Positions 16,199 through 24,809 of a stretch of 64,000 nt of DNA are shown in pieces. Made by a program: the position numbers and the translations under genes. Source of the stretch: Candidatus Bipolaricaulota bacterium (lineage in GTDB: Bacteria > Bipolaricaulota > Bipolaricaulia > UBA7950 > UBA9294); NCBI GenBank assembly GCA_028278555.1, contig JANQEA010000064.1, forward strand, positions 124,001-188,000, written 5' to 3'. The notes under the pieces were generated by a model that was not told the DNA's origin, did not search any database, and worked only from the letters and a program-made list of their open reading frames with translations. Numbering within the stretch: the stretch's first letter is position 1; each line of letters starts with the position of its first letter.

Positions 16199-18621
16199 CC
16201 GTCACGAAGACCATCTGCCAGAGCTGCTACTTCTACTGCGGGCTCGACGTGACCCACGATGGAGATCAGATCGAGCGGATCGACGGGTCGCCGGAGCATC
16301 CGGTCAACCGGGGGACGATCTGTCCGAAGGGTCTCGCGGCGCAGCAGTTGGTGACGCATCCGAAGCGGCTGACCCGACCGTTGTTTCGAGACAGGAAGAA
16401 GCCGGGCGATTCGTGGACGGAGCTGAGCTGGGACGATGCGCTCGATCTCCTCGCCGAGAAGCTCCGGGCGGCGCGCAGCGCGGGCCGGCCGGAGTCGGTC
16501 GTCTATCACCGCGGCCACGCCCCGGGATGGGTCACGACGTACAACTACGTGACGCGGTTCATGACGGCGTTCGGTTCGCCCAATCTGGTGACCCACGCGC
16601 ATCTCTGCTTCGCCCCTCGAGCGATCGCGCACCTCGCCACCTACGGCGGCGTGCCCGAGCCGGACTTCGACCATGCGCGTTGCATCGTCTTGTGGGGCTT
16701 CAATCCGGTCTACACGTCACTTCCGAACTACGCACGGCGGATCATCGAGTCGAAGGAGCGCGGGGCGAAGCTGATCGTCGTCGATCCCCGCTACACGCAG
16801 ACGGCCGCCAAGGCCGACCTCTGGCTCCAGCCCCGACCGGGCACGGATCTGCCGCTTGCGCTCGGGATCGTGAAGACCCTGATCGAAGAACAGCTGCTCG
16901 ATCGCGAGTACGTTCGCGAGCATGCGATCGGACTTGACGTGCTGACCGAACACGTCGGGGCGATTGCGTACGAGACCATCGCTTCGACCACCGGCGTTCC
17001 GATCGACCGGATGAAAGCCGCAGCGCAGATGATGGCCGAGAACCGGCCGACCACGGTGAAGGAAGGGAACGGTCTCGACCAACACGTCAACGTGACGCAA
17101 ACCGTCCGAGCCGTTGCACTGATCCCGACACTCCTTGGCAGCCTGAACATCGAGGGGGGGAACGTTCTTCTTCCCCCCCTCCCATTCCATGATGTGCAGC
17201 TCCGAGGATTGCGAGGAGAGGATTGGGAGGAACGCTCGCTCTCCCGCCACCCGCTCTACTACCGGACCGGAAATGCGCTTCACGATGAGGACCTCCTCGC
17301 CGCGTTGGAGGACGACGCCCCGTACCCGATCGATGTGCTGATCGTTCAAGGTGGCGCCCTCCTCGCGGCGAACTCAAACGTTCGACGGACCGAGCGCCTG
17401 TTAGAGAAGGTCGGGTTCCTCGCCGTCCACGACCTATTCATGACCGCAACCGCCGAGCGCGCCGATCTCGTCCTCCCGGCGGCGAGCTTCCTGGAACGCG
17501 ATCTCCTCCTCTACTATCGGTATCGCCCGAGCGCGCAATCGAACATGATCGCGCTCCAGCAGCAGGTCGTGTCTCCGGCCGGCGAGTCACGCTCGGACCT
17601 CGAGCTGATCTTCGACCTCGCACGGCGCATCGGTCTCCACGACCACTTCCCCTGGGGGAGTGTCGGCGAGGCCTTCGATTGGGAGCTCGAGCCGGTCGGG
17701 ATCGACCTGGAGTACCTGAAGAGTCATCCGGAGGGATACCAGAGGGATTACGCGCCCGACGAGCTCTACGTGACCGATGGTCGATCCGGATTCTCGACCG
17801 AGTCGGGGAAGATCGAGCTCGCCGCCTCCCGACTGGAAGCCTTCGGAAGCGATGCTCTTCCACAACTGCGAGAGCTGCCGGCGGCGCTTGAGCCTTCGGA
17901 TGACTATCCGCTCCTCTGCGGCACCGGCCTCAAGCTCGGGATTCATACCCACACGGAGTTCCACTCGCTTCCGTGGATCGAACCGATTGAGCCGGCCCCG
18001 TTCGCCGAGATCCATCCCGAAGCCGCCGCCGCGAGCGGCATTCGCGATCGAGACAGGGTGCGGGTCGAATCGCCCTGGGGAGCGGTCGAGGCGATCGCTC
18101 GGATCACCCGAACCGTCGACGAAGAGGTCGTCATGCTCTCCTACGGGTACGGCCAGCCGTACGCCGGCGCGGGCTGGCAACTGTCGAATTGCCTGACCCC
18201 GGACGGAACGATCGCCGCCGATCCGGACAGCGGCGCCACGAGCAATCGGCGTGTGCCGGTCCGTCTGATCCGGACCACCACGGTGGGCGAGCAACGCTCC
18301 CAGCGACTCCTGATCGCCAAGACAGTCCGCTGCGTCGGCTGTCATACCTGCGAAGTCGCATGCCGGCAGGAGCACGGCGAAGCGCGGATCCGCATCCATG
18401 AAGTCGGTCCCGTACGAACAGAAGACGGCGAGATGCGCTCTTTGTCGCTCCCGATCGGCTGCGACAGCTGCGATCTGTGCGCCGAGCGGACCGCGCAAGG
18501 TGCTGAGCCGGCCTGCGTTGTCGCTTGCCCGACGAATGCCCTCTCGCTCGTCGAGCCCGCGACGATCCTTCAAGAGGGCAGTGAGGGAGTTCACGTCTGC
18601 GCTGTGCGAGATGTCGCGTAG
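16195..18621 (+). CDS. Molybdopterin oxidoreductase fused to a C-terminal 4Fe-4S ferredoxin module
   Basis: The 808-residue protein combines two parts normally encoded separately. Residues 1 to about 690 form a complete-iron-sulfur-molybdoenzyme catalytic subunit: an N-terminal 4Fe-4S motif (CQSCYFYC, later GTICPKG), FDHARCIVLWGFNP, a likely Mo/W ligand C138 in HAHLCFAP, and a C-terminal molydop-binding domain (IHTHTEFHSL). From about 695, CVGCHTCEVAC and CDSCDLC with a further CVVACP form a DmsB/FdhB-like ferredoxin region. There is no Tat signal, so it works in the cytosol. ATG overlaps the previous stop and has AAAGGAG before it. Last gene of the operon, it may oxidise a product of the pathway. 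Confidence 0.85.
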   Translation: MTVTKTICQSCYFYCGLDVTHDGDQIERIDGSPEHPVNRGTICPKGLAAQQLVTHPKRLTRPLFRDRKKPGDSWTELSWDDALDLLAEKLRAARSAGRPESVVYHRGHAPGWVTTYNYVTRFMTAFGSPNLVTHAHLCFAPRAIAHLATYGGVPEPDFDHARCIVLWGFNPVYTSLPNYARRIIESKERGAKLIVVDPRYTQTAAKADLWLQPRPGTDLPLALGIVKTLIEEQLLDREYVREHAIGLDVLTEHVGAIAYETIASTTGVPIDRMKAAAQMMAENRPTTVKEGNGLDQHVNVTQTVRAVALIPTLLGSLNIEGGNVLLPPLPFHDVQLRGLRGEDWEERSLSRHPLYYRTGNALHDEDLLAALEDDAPYPIDVLIVQGGALLAANSNVRRTERLLEKVGFLAVHDLFMTATAERADLVLPAASFLERDLLLYYRYRPSAQSNMIALQQQVVSPAGESRSDLELIFDLARRIGLHDHFPWGSVGEAFDWELEPVGIDLEYLKSHPEGYQRDYAPDELYVTDGRSGFSTESGKIELAASRLEAFGSDALPQLRELPAALEPSDDYPLLCGTGLKLGIHTHTEFHSLPWIEPIEPAPFAEIHPEAAAASGIRDRDRVRVESPWGAVEAIARITRTVDEEVVMLSYGYGQPYAGAGWQLSNCLTPDGTIAADPDSGATSNRRVPVRLIRTTTVGEQRSQRLLIAKTVRCVGCHTCEVACRQEHGEARIRIHEVGPVRTEDGEMRSLSLPIGCDSCDLCAERTAQGAEPACVVACPTNALSLVEPATILQEGSEGVHVCAVRDVA

Positions 18622-18639
18622 GCTGCAGGAACGGGCTCC

Positions 18640-19221
18640 CTAAGGAACCGCGGCGCTGACCAGTTCCCGGAGTTTGAGCACCGTCCGCCAGTTCCGGATT
18701 GTGCTCGTTGTCTCCAAGGTGGCATCGAAGTACTTGACGGTCAGCTTCGTCCGCGCGACCCCGTTCGGAAGATGCAGGTAGATCTCGTTTCCGATGACGG
18801 CGAATTCGTCCGGAGATGAACGAGAGTCGTCGAGCCTCGCCACTGCGCTTGGATTCGGAGCATCCCTCAGAAACGCGACATGGAGCGTCCGCGGCTCCCT
18901 GCCGGCCTGTGCAAACGGATTTGCCTCGACAATCCGGACAAGCTCGTCAGCGGTCCGAATCACGACCGGTACTGTGAGGTCGAAACGGGCGCAGAGCTCG
19001 TCGGAGATCGCTTCGGGAATCCGGCGGGCAAGCCCAGGTTCGGCGCGGAAGATCACGTTCCCGCTCTGGATGTACGTCCGCACCGAGCCACATCCCCGGT
19101 CGATGAACAGATCGGCGAGATCTCGCATCGCCAGAACGTTTCGCCCGCCCACATTGATCCCGCGGAGAAGCGCAACGTACGAATCCTCCAGGGCTTCGGG
19201 CGAGGGGTTCTCAACACCCAT
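18640..19221 (-). CDS. DUF1697 family protein
   Basis: The 193-residue protein has the DUF1697 signature YVALLRGINVGGRN near its start, then FIDRGCGSVRTYIQSGNVIF and a C-terminal ARTKLTVKYFD / RNWRTVLKL segment. The family is widespread, soluble and of unknown function. The ATG at 19221 has GAGGAAG upstream. The frame is open further upstream but only through the neighbouring beta-helix gene's shadow. It converges with the molybdopterin oxidoreductase gene, leaving 18 nt between the stops. Confidence 0.85.
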   Translation of the reverse strand: MGVENPSPEALEDSYVALLRGINVGGRNVLAMRDLADLFIDRGCGSVRTYIQSGNVIFRAEPGLARRIPEAISDELCARFDLTVPVVIRTADELVRIVEANPFAQAGREPRTLHVAFLRDAPNPSAVARLDDSRSSPDEFAVIGNEIYLHLPNGVARTKLTVKYFDATLETTSTIRNWRTVLKLRELVSAAVP

Positions 19222-19249
19222 GTCCGCTTCCTCGCCCCTGCGGCTCGAA

Positions 19250-20350
19250 TCAGTCCGCAGCAACGAATCCCTCCGGCCACATTGCGGAGGGCCAGGGGCA
19301 GAGAGCCGCTTCCGCGTTGCTGTTGGACGCGTCCGGGCCGGGAATCCTGTTCCGTGCTCCCTCCACCGTCCCTGCAAAGTACTCCTTCGGATCGAAACCA
19401 CCGATGCAGAAGCTCGAGGCGACGCGGATCCCGGCTCCCCCGTTGCGCGTGAATTCGGAATCGAGGATCTCGAGGATTGCGTCCTGCGTCGCGAAGAGCC
19501 CATCGGCACCGTTCTCCGTAACAAGACAGCCTCGAAGCAGACCGCGGGATGACTCCTCGAAGAGGAGCCCGTGATGGCCGTTCCCTTCGATCGTCGAGTT
19601 CTCGATCACGAGAAGCGACGCGTTCGACGCGATCGCCCCGTAGTCGGCGTTTCGCCGAAGGCCGGTGTCGTTGAGGGCAACGCGGGCCGCGTCCCAGGCC
19701 CAGATCCCGGCCCAGTTGCCGAGGATCTCCGTGTCATCAACCGTCAGCTCGGAGAAGTGGAGGGCCAGGATCCCGTGCGACGTGTTGTCCCGGACGATGC
19801 ATTGGTCAAGTCGGATCTTCGCGAAGTCCTGCGCCATCAGTCCGGCGCTTCCGTTCGAGGCGAATGTGCAATCCTCCGCGATCACCTCGGTGCGGTCCGC
19901 CGCCCAGAGGCCGAACCAGGCGTTCTCCACCAGGAGAACTCGATGGAGTTCCACGATAGCCGAGCCCTCAATCGCGATGCCGTGCCCGTTGTACGCGCGA
20001 GAACAGCAGATCGAGAGAGTCTCCAACCGGACCTCGATCCCCTCGCCGGCGATCCGAAGAACGGCGCCCGAGGAGCCCCCCGCGATCCGCGCTTCTCCTT
20101 CGGCAGGCCCGAGGATCGTCAGGCTCTTATCGACGGAGAGGCTCCCTTCGTATCGGCCCGGCACCAGCTCGATTACGGAACCCTCGGCCGCCATGTCGAT
20201 CGCCGCCTGGATCGAGTCGCCTTCGGCGACCAGAATCGAGGGACGCGAGGCAGCGGCATCCGCAGAGCTGCCGTTCGTGATCGCGCCGAACGCGATCAGC
20301 GCCCCCGCGAGGAGCACTGCACTTACGGACTTCCACCGGTATCTGGACAC
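19250..20350 (-). CDS. Secreted right-handed beta-helix repeat protein
   Basis: The 366-residue protein begins with a Sec signal peptide (hydrophobic run VLLAGALIAFGAI, likely cleavage near ADA-A). It continues as a pectate-lyase/NosD-like parallel beta-helix with the typical start DSIQAAIDMAAEGSVIELVPGRY. Regular 22-24 residue rungs such as NGHGIAIEGSAIVELHRV follow. No catalytic site can be assigned; relatives serve as polysaccharide-binding or surface proteins. The start is GTG 20350 with GGGGGAAG upstream; the open frame continues upstream but lies in the shadow of the regulator gene. It is 46 nt downstream of the membrane-bound regulator and probably cotranscribed with it. Confidence 0.78.
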   Translation of the reverse strand: MSRYRWKSVSAVLLAGALIAFGAITNGSSADAAASRPSILVAEGDSIQAAIDMAAEGSVIELVPGRYEGSLSVDKSLTILGPAEGEARIAGGSSGAVLRIAGEGIEVRLETLSICCSRAYNGHGIAIEGSAIVELHRVLLVENAWFGLWAADRTEVIAEDCTFASNGSAGLMAQDFAKIRLDQCIVRDNTSHGILALHFSELTVDDTEILGNWAGIWAWDAARVALNDTGLRRNADYGAIASNASLLVIENSTIEGNGHHGLLFEESSRGLLRGCLVTENGADGLFATQDAILEILDSEFTRNGGAGIRVASSFCIGGFDPKEYFAGTVEGARNRIPGPDASNSNAEAALCPWPSAMWPEGFVAAD

Positions 20351-20396
20351 TAGCTTCCCCCGACCTAGGCCGAGCACGAGATCGAACCGCCTCGAA

Positions 20397-21416
20397 CTAC
20401 GACGAACCCGCCGGCTCCGGTTCGAGCTCGCCGTGGAGTCCTTCCAACATGGCGGCATCGTATCGATATCCGAACCCCTTGACATTCGCGATACAAGCAC
20501 CCGCGCCGGCGACCGCCGCATCGATCCGCTTGCGGAGCAGGTAGACACACTGTCTGACGTCACGCGAATCCGCGAGGTCCGCCTCGGGCCAGATCGTTCC
20601 GACGATCTCCTTTTCCTCGAGGACCCTCCCGCTTGCCCGAACCAGCAGGCAGAGCAACTCGAACGGCTTCGGAGGAAGAGAAACAACCTTACCGTGAAGC
20701 ATGACCCGCTTCTCCCGCTCGTCGAGGACAAGCGGACCTTCGTCGACACACGCAGCCGCCAGGGAGCGGACGACTCCGCGAAATGGCGTGACAAGGACGC
20801 CCCGATGGTCGAGCCAAGCGAGGAAGACCATCACGGCAACGCACGAGACGAGGAACACAGCAAAGGCAATCCAAGTGCCGGCCAGCCGGAGCGTCTTCAG
20901 GTGATCCGTAACGGCGGCTAGATCGAATCCGACGCGCGCGTAGCCCGCAGGGATGTCTTGCCCCTCCAAGCGGAGCATCTCCAGCGGGACGACCACATCG
21001 GCCAGAAGCTTGCCATTTGCCGAGGTGAACAGGGAAGCCTCGGCCACGGTCATCAGATTCGGCATGTGGAGCGGGACCGCGGCCGACCAGTCGACGTCCG
21101 CGGCATCGACGACGACCGTATCTTCATGCACCAACTGAACATACGTCGCTGTGCCGAGGAGCATCATCTCCACCGCTCCCTGGAATGCCCGACGAGCATC
21201 GACATGGATCCAGGCTTCGGTGGCCTCCGAGCCGATCCACGTCTCGGCGGCCTGCGCAAACTGCGTGGCTGTCCTCAGGCTCTCCTGACGTGCGTCGTTG
21301 ATCGTCGCATTGTGCACAGCCAGGATCGCTCCGCTGGCGATCGCACCGACCCCGATCGCCAAGCCGACGATGATCCCGCCGAACCGTCTCCACGTGACCT
21401 GGTTGAGTCCGTTCAT
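20397..21416 (-). CDS. Membrane-anchored OmpR-type winged-helix regulator
   Basis: The 339-residue protein has one transmembrane segment near residues 13-35, an extracytoplasmic region of about 150 residues, a second transmembrane segment (TWIAFAVFLVSCVAVMVFLA) and a C-terminal winged helix of PhoB/OmpR type, recognised by SLPPKPFELLCLLVRASGRVLEEKEI and YLLRKRID. No receiver or kinase domain is present, so it would be a one-component sensor acting from the membrane. This order is the reverse of ToxR/CadC, where the winged helix is N-terminal. ATG 21416 is preferred; it lacks a ribosome binding site but follows a promoter by 11 nt, suggesting a leaderless mRNA. An upstream in-frame GTG at 21473 is the alternative. 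Confidence 0.72.
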   Translation of the reverse strand: MNGLNQVTWRRFGGIIVGLAIGVGAIASGAILAVHNATINDARQESLRTATQFAQAAETWIGSEATEAWIHVDARRAFQGAVEMMLLGTATYVQLVHEDTVVVDAADVDWSAAVPLHMPNLMTVAEASLFTSANGKLLADVVVPLEMLRLEGQDIPAGYARVGFDLAAVTDHLKTLRLAGTWIAFAVFLVSCVAVMVFLAWLDHRGVLVTPFRGVVRSLAAACVDEGPLVLDEREKRVMLHGKVVSLPPKPFELLCLLVRASGRVLEEKEIVGTIWPEADLADSRDVRQCVYLLRKRIDAAVAGAGACIANVKGFGYRYDAAMLEGLHGELEPEPAGSS

Positions 21417-21742
21417 GGCGCATGCATAAGGTACGATGTCGGTGGGATTCCGGCAACGAGGCAATTCCACCAACGCCGGAGGCCGATGATGACGTTCCTA
21501 TGACGGTCCCTTTACAGACCCTCGACGCGCGTCTCCGCCAACATGCAGCATGCCTGGGATGACCATGGGGCTCCAGCTCTGCCGAGCCCCTTTCGCCTCG
21601 GCGCCAACCGGCGCATGCAGGCTACAAAGATGAATCCCGGCGATCAGGAGGCATGGACCCATCTGACTCGAACCTGCCGTCGGTGAATTGGCACACCTGA
21701 CACGCGCCCCGAGCCGAGACAATCAGCCGCCTGGTCGCCGGA
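21417..21742. other. Intergenic stretch without a supported gene
   Basis: This 326-bp gap between the regulator start and the end of the beta-lactamase-like gene holds only the regulator's promoter. A 74-residue frame at 21498-21722 (minus) shows no recognisable domain, signal peptide or ribosome binding site and is not called. No terminator hairpin with a T-run is visible. Confidence 0.5.
21428..21456 (-). promoter_or_regulatory. Promoter of the membrane-bound regulator, near-leaderless
   Basis: On the minus strand TTGCCG (21451-21456), a 17-bp spacer and TACCTT (21428-21433) end 11 nt before the ATG at 21416. Transcription would start only a few bases before the start codon, which agrees with the lack of a ribosome binding site. 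Confidence 0.5.
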
Positions 21743-23533
21743 TCAACCCTCGCTACGCCGTGGCACGTACCGGAAGCCGGCCCATTCGATCGTACCGGTC
21801 GCCGGATCCCGGTCCATGGTCTCCCCATCGAAGATGCCGCCGACAATGCGGATTCTCGTCTCATCGATCGGGATCAGATACTTCCCTTCGTCGGGCATCC
21901 ACAGGATCCCCTCTTCGAGCTCGATCCGAGTCGTCCAGAGGAGGTCCGCGTCGCTGTATCGCGATCGGAGCCGCGGTTCGACGCCGTACACGCCGACCAG
22001 CTCACGCCAGAATGGCGGAGGGGATTCGTCGATCGGATAGCGCGGAGCGTAGATATGATAGCTACCCCCCAGCGTGACGATGGCGTCGGCCGGAGTCGCG
22101 TCCGTGAATCGCATCCTCACGTCCCCGAACGGCAGGAGCCAGTGCTTCGCCCGGAAGTCCCCGGTGTCGAGCGGGACGAGCCGGACATTCAGTCCCATGA
22201 CCTCGGCGACCCATCGGTCCTTCCTGGAGTCGACGACCATCCGCTCCGACTCGACGATGTAGGTTCCCGCCAACCGCGTGCCCGGCGTCCACACATCGGC
22301 CTTCTCCGGTTGCGCTTCGGGCTTCCGCTTCACGCCGTGGATTCCTTGTCGGAGCCAATCGAGCGCCTCGAACGCGAACTCGTTCTGAATCTCCTCGAAC
22401 TCCTGGGAGGTCGCCACGGCGACGATGCCGAGCTTGCTGTCAGGAAGAACCGCAAGGATCGAGATCGTCCCTTCGTTCGTCCCGGAGTGGAAGACGACCC
22501 GCTCGCCGAGATATGTCTCGTCGGTGAACCAGCCAAGGCCGTTCGTCTGCGGATCGTTCTCGCTCGCATACTTCGGATCGAACATCTCCTGCAGGGTCTC
22601 CGGACGGACGAACGGACCATCTTCTGCTGTACCGGCGCGAAGAACGAGCTTCACGAGTTGAGCCAAGTCAGAAACGGTCGCATAGAGGTTCCCCGAGGGC
22701 ATGGTGATGATGTCGTACGCCTGACCGGGGACGTTCCTCCGTTCGACGCGGAAATAGCCGGTGGCGATCGTCCGACTTCGGGAGAGCCGTTCGGAGAGGA
22801 ACGCGCTCGATGTCACTCCAAGAGGCGCAAGGATCTCGCGTTGCATCACGTCCGGCCAGAAGCCGCCGCGGGCCACCTCGATGATCCGCCCGAGCACCAC
22901 GTATCCGATGTTTGAATACTTGTACCACGTCCACGGAGGGTACGCGGCGTGCGTATCGCCGAGCGACGCGACCTGTTCTCTCAACACCGCCACGCCCGGA
23001 TCCCAGTACCAGAGGGGAAGCGTTCCGTTCCGTGGCAAGCCGGAGCGGTGGCAGAGGAGGCTCCGAATCGTGATCGGCTCGTCGGGCAGGAAATCCCTTT
23101 GGATCGTGAAGTCCGGCAAGTAGGTCTCGATCGGCGCATCGAGATCGACGAGCCCCTCCTCGGCCATCCGCATGATCTCCAGCGCTGTGCAGAGCTTCGC
23201 AATCGAGCCGGCCCGGAAGATGGTCTCGTCGGTCAGAGGAACGCGGTTCTCCAGATCGGCCCAACCGAGGTTCTCCTGCCAGATAACCTCGCTGTCGACG
23301 ATCAACGCAACCGCCATGCCGGGGATGTCGCGCCGCCGCATCTCGGTCTCCATCCGATCTTGGATGCGTCGGATAGCATCGTCGGCGCTCCGAATCGGCC
23401 GAAGACGTTCGATGAGCCTTTCCGAGCCGAGGCACCCCGTGAGAAGGGACAGGGCCAGGACGAGCAGAGCCGCCTGAAGCAGATGCATCCCCCACAGCCT
23501 CTTCCCTGATCCTCGGACGAACTTCCGCTGCAT
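21743..23533 (-). CDS. Beta-lactamase/class C-type serine hydrolase lipoprotein
   Basis: The 596-residue protein has a lipoprotein signal peptide with lipobox LLTGC (Cys34). The serine beta-lactamase-like fold follows: catalytic SxxK as S110-I-A-K113, the Tyr motif YSNIGY, and HSGTNEG as the third motif. Family members are esterases, D-aminopeptidases or penicillin-binding-type hydrolases more often than antibiotic-destroying enzymes. After about residue 400 a C-terminal beta-rich extension is present, as in many 'beta-lactamase family' hydrolases with a lipocalin-like tail. ATG 23533 is preceded by GGAGGT. The protein is probably exported and membrane-anchored. Confidence 0.85.
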   Translation of the reverse strand: MQRKFVRGSGKRLWGMHLLQAALLVLALSLLTGCLGSERLIERLRPIRSADDAIRRIQDRMETEMRRRDIPGMAVALIVDSEVIWQENLGWADLENRVPLTDETIFRAGSIAKLCTALEIMRMAEEGLVDLDAPIETYLPDFTIQRDFLPDEPITIRSLLCHRSGLPRNGTLPLWYWDPGVAVLREQVASLGDTHAAYPPWTWYKYSNIGYVVLGRIIEVARGGFWPDVMQREILAPLGVTSSAFLSERLSRSRTIATGYFRVERRNVPGQAYDIITMPSGNLYATVSDLAQLVKLVLRAGTAEDGPFVRPETLQEMFDPKYASENDPQTNGLGWFTDETYLGERVVFHSGTNEGTISILAVLPDSKLGIVAVATSQEFEEIQNEFAFEALDWLRQGIHGVKRKPEAQPEKADVWTPGTRLAGTYIVESERMVVDSRKDRWVAEVMGLNVRLVPLDTGDFRAKHWLLPFGDVRMRFTDATPADAIVTLGGSYHIYAPRYPIDESPPPFWRELVGVYGVEPRLRSRYSDADLLWTTRIELEEGILWMPDEGKYLIPIDETRIRIVGGIFDGETMDRDPATGTIEWAGFRYVPRRSEG

Positions 23534-23634
23534 TCGATCGACCTCCGAGCCGAGGGTACCCGGTTCATTGTCGCTGCGCTCGCCTCTCTTTCGGGTAGAC
23601 TCCTCCGAGCGAAGTACGACGGGAAGGAGACTAC

Positions 23635-24084
23635 ATGCGATCCGAAGCAACAACCGTCGATGAGTACTTGGCGGAGCTTCCGGCCGACCGACGGGAGGCG
23701 ATCGAGCCCGTCCGACGGACGATCCTTGACAACCTGCCGGCAGGGTACGAGGAGGCGATAAATTGGGGAATGATCACGTACCAGGTTCCCCTCGAGACCT
23801 ATCCCGATACCTACAACGGGCAGCCGCTGATGTACGCTGCCCTCGCCAGCCAGAAGAACCACATGGCCGTCTACCTGACGAGCGTCTACATCGACGAGGA
23901 CTCCCGACGGGCGTTCGAGTCCGACTACGCATCGACGGGGAAACGAATGGATCTCGGCAAGTCGTGCGTCCGATTCCGAAGGCTCGACGACCTCCCGCTC
24001 GAGCTGATCGGAGAAGCGATCGCGAAGATGCCCGTCGATGAGTTCATCCGGCGATTCGAGGAGGCTCGCACCCCTCAGAAGTAG
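23635..24084 (+). CDS. DUF1801 (YdhG-like) protein
   Basis: The 149-residue protein starts with TVDEYLAELPADRREAIEPVRRTI and contains EEAINWGMITY, the typical DUF1801 signature, ending with KMPVDEFIRRFE. The family is small, soluble and functionally uncharacterised; some members resemble a frataxin-like or YjbR-like fold. GGAAGGAG stands just upstream of the ATG. It is divergent from the beta-lactamase-like gene. Confidence 0.85.
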   Translation: MRSEATTVDEYLAELPADRREAIEPVRRTILDNLPAGYEEAINWGMITYQVPLETYPDTYNGQPLMYAALASQKNHMAVYLTSVYIDEDSRRAFESDYASTGKRMDLGKSCVRFRRLDDLPLELIGEAIAKMPVDEFIRRFEEARTPQK

Positions 24085-24100
24085 ACGTGCGAGGGCTGGC

Positions 24101-24706
24101 CTATTCCCTCACCAGCTTCTGCCCGAGCTTGAAGGCCCGATCGAGATACCGCTCGATCCCGACCTTCTCGACGCCGCCGGCGTACATCGTTCCGACAACC
24201 TTCGCAGAGAGCGAGTCGCGCAGCGTGCTCTTCAGCAGCTTCGTCGCGTCGTCACAGAAGATCCGGAACAGAGGCACGATCAGCCCGGAACTCAAGATCG
24301 CGACCGCTCGCTTCTTCCTCGGATCGCGCGGCTCCGGGCATCCCTTCACCGGCCACCGTCCCGCTCTCGCAAGTGTCCAACAGATCCGCTCGAGGAACGT
24401 CTTCGTCACCGCGTTGACCGTCCCCTCGAAGATCGGGCCGCCGAAGACGTAGGCGTCCGCCTCGCGCATCATCGGGAGGATCTCCTGCATGTCGTCGTCG
24501 ATCACACACTGCGCGATCGGCTTCGCCGGATCCTCGCGGCGACAGGCGCCACAATTCCGGCAGTACTCGATCTGGCGATCGATCAGTACGAGCTTCTCGA
24601 CTTGCGCATCCGGGCGGGCGGCCTTCACGCCCTCGATCGCCCGATCGACGAGCCTGTCGATCGTCTTCCCCTTCCGGTAGCTCCCCATCACCGCGACGAT
24701 CTTCAT
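24101..24706 (-). CDS. Iron-sulfur flavoprotein / NADPH-dependent FMN reductase-like
   Basis: The 201-residue protein has a flavodoxin-like fold with the FMN phosphate loop GSYRKGKT near residue 8 and FGGPIFEGTVNAVTKTFLER, typical of the NADPH-dependent FMN reductase family. The segment YCRNCGACRRED, with a further Cys, gives C-x2-C-x2-C-x11-C, close to the cluster motif of archaeal iron-sulfur flavoprotein (Isf), which suggests a 4Fe-4S cluster next to FMN. Its likely role is electron transfer, perhaps in oxygen or peroxide defence. The ATG has GGAGG upstream and it converges with the DUF1801 gene. Confidence 0.82.
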   Translation of the reverse strand: MKIVAVMGSYRKGKTIDRLVDRAIEGVKAARPDAQVEKLVLIDRQIEYCRNCGACRREDPAKPIAQCVIDDDMQEILPMMREADAYVFGGPIFEGTVNAVTKTFLERICWTLARAGRWPVKGCPEPRDPRKKRAVAILSSGLIVPLFRIFCDDATKLLKSTLRDSLSAKVVGTMYAGGVEKVGIERYLDRAFKLGQKLVRE

Positions 24707-24809
24707 TCGGTCCTCCGTTCCTCCGATCCCAGTAGCATACAGGAACGGCGGTGGGGCTACGATTGAACCATCGGGGCCGCGCAGCCAACATATGGGTCGG
24801 GAGGTTCAA

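Noticed and set aside
21498..21722. Short minus-strand frame of 74 codons in the intergenic gap
   Set aside because: No ribosome binding site, no signal peptide and no recognisable domain.
21743..23533. Antibiotic-resistance beta-lactamase
   Set aside because: SxxK, YxN and HxG fit the broad serine-hydrolase family, but the protein is a lipoprotein with a long C-terminal extension, as in esterase/peptidase-type members.
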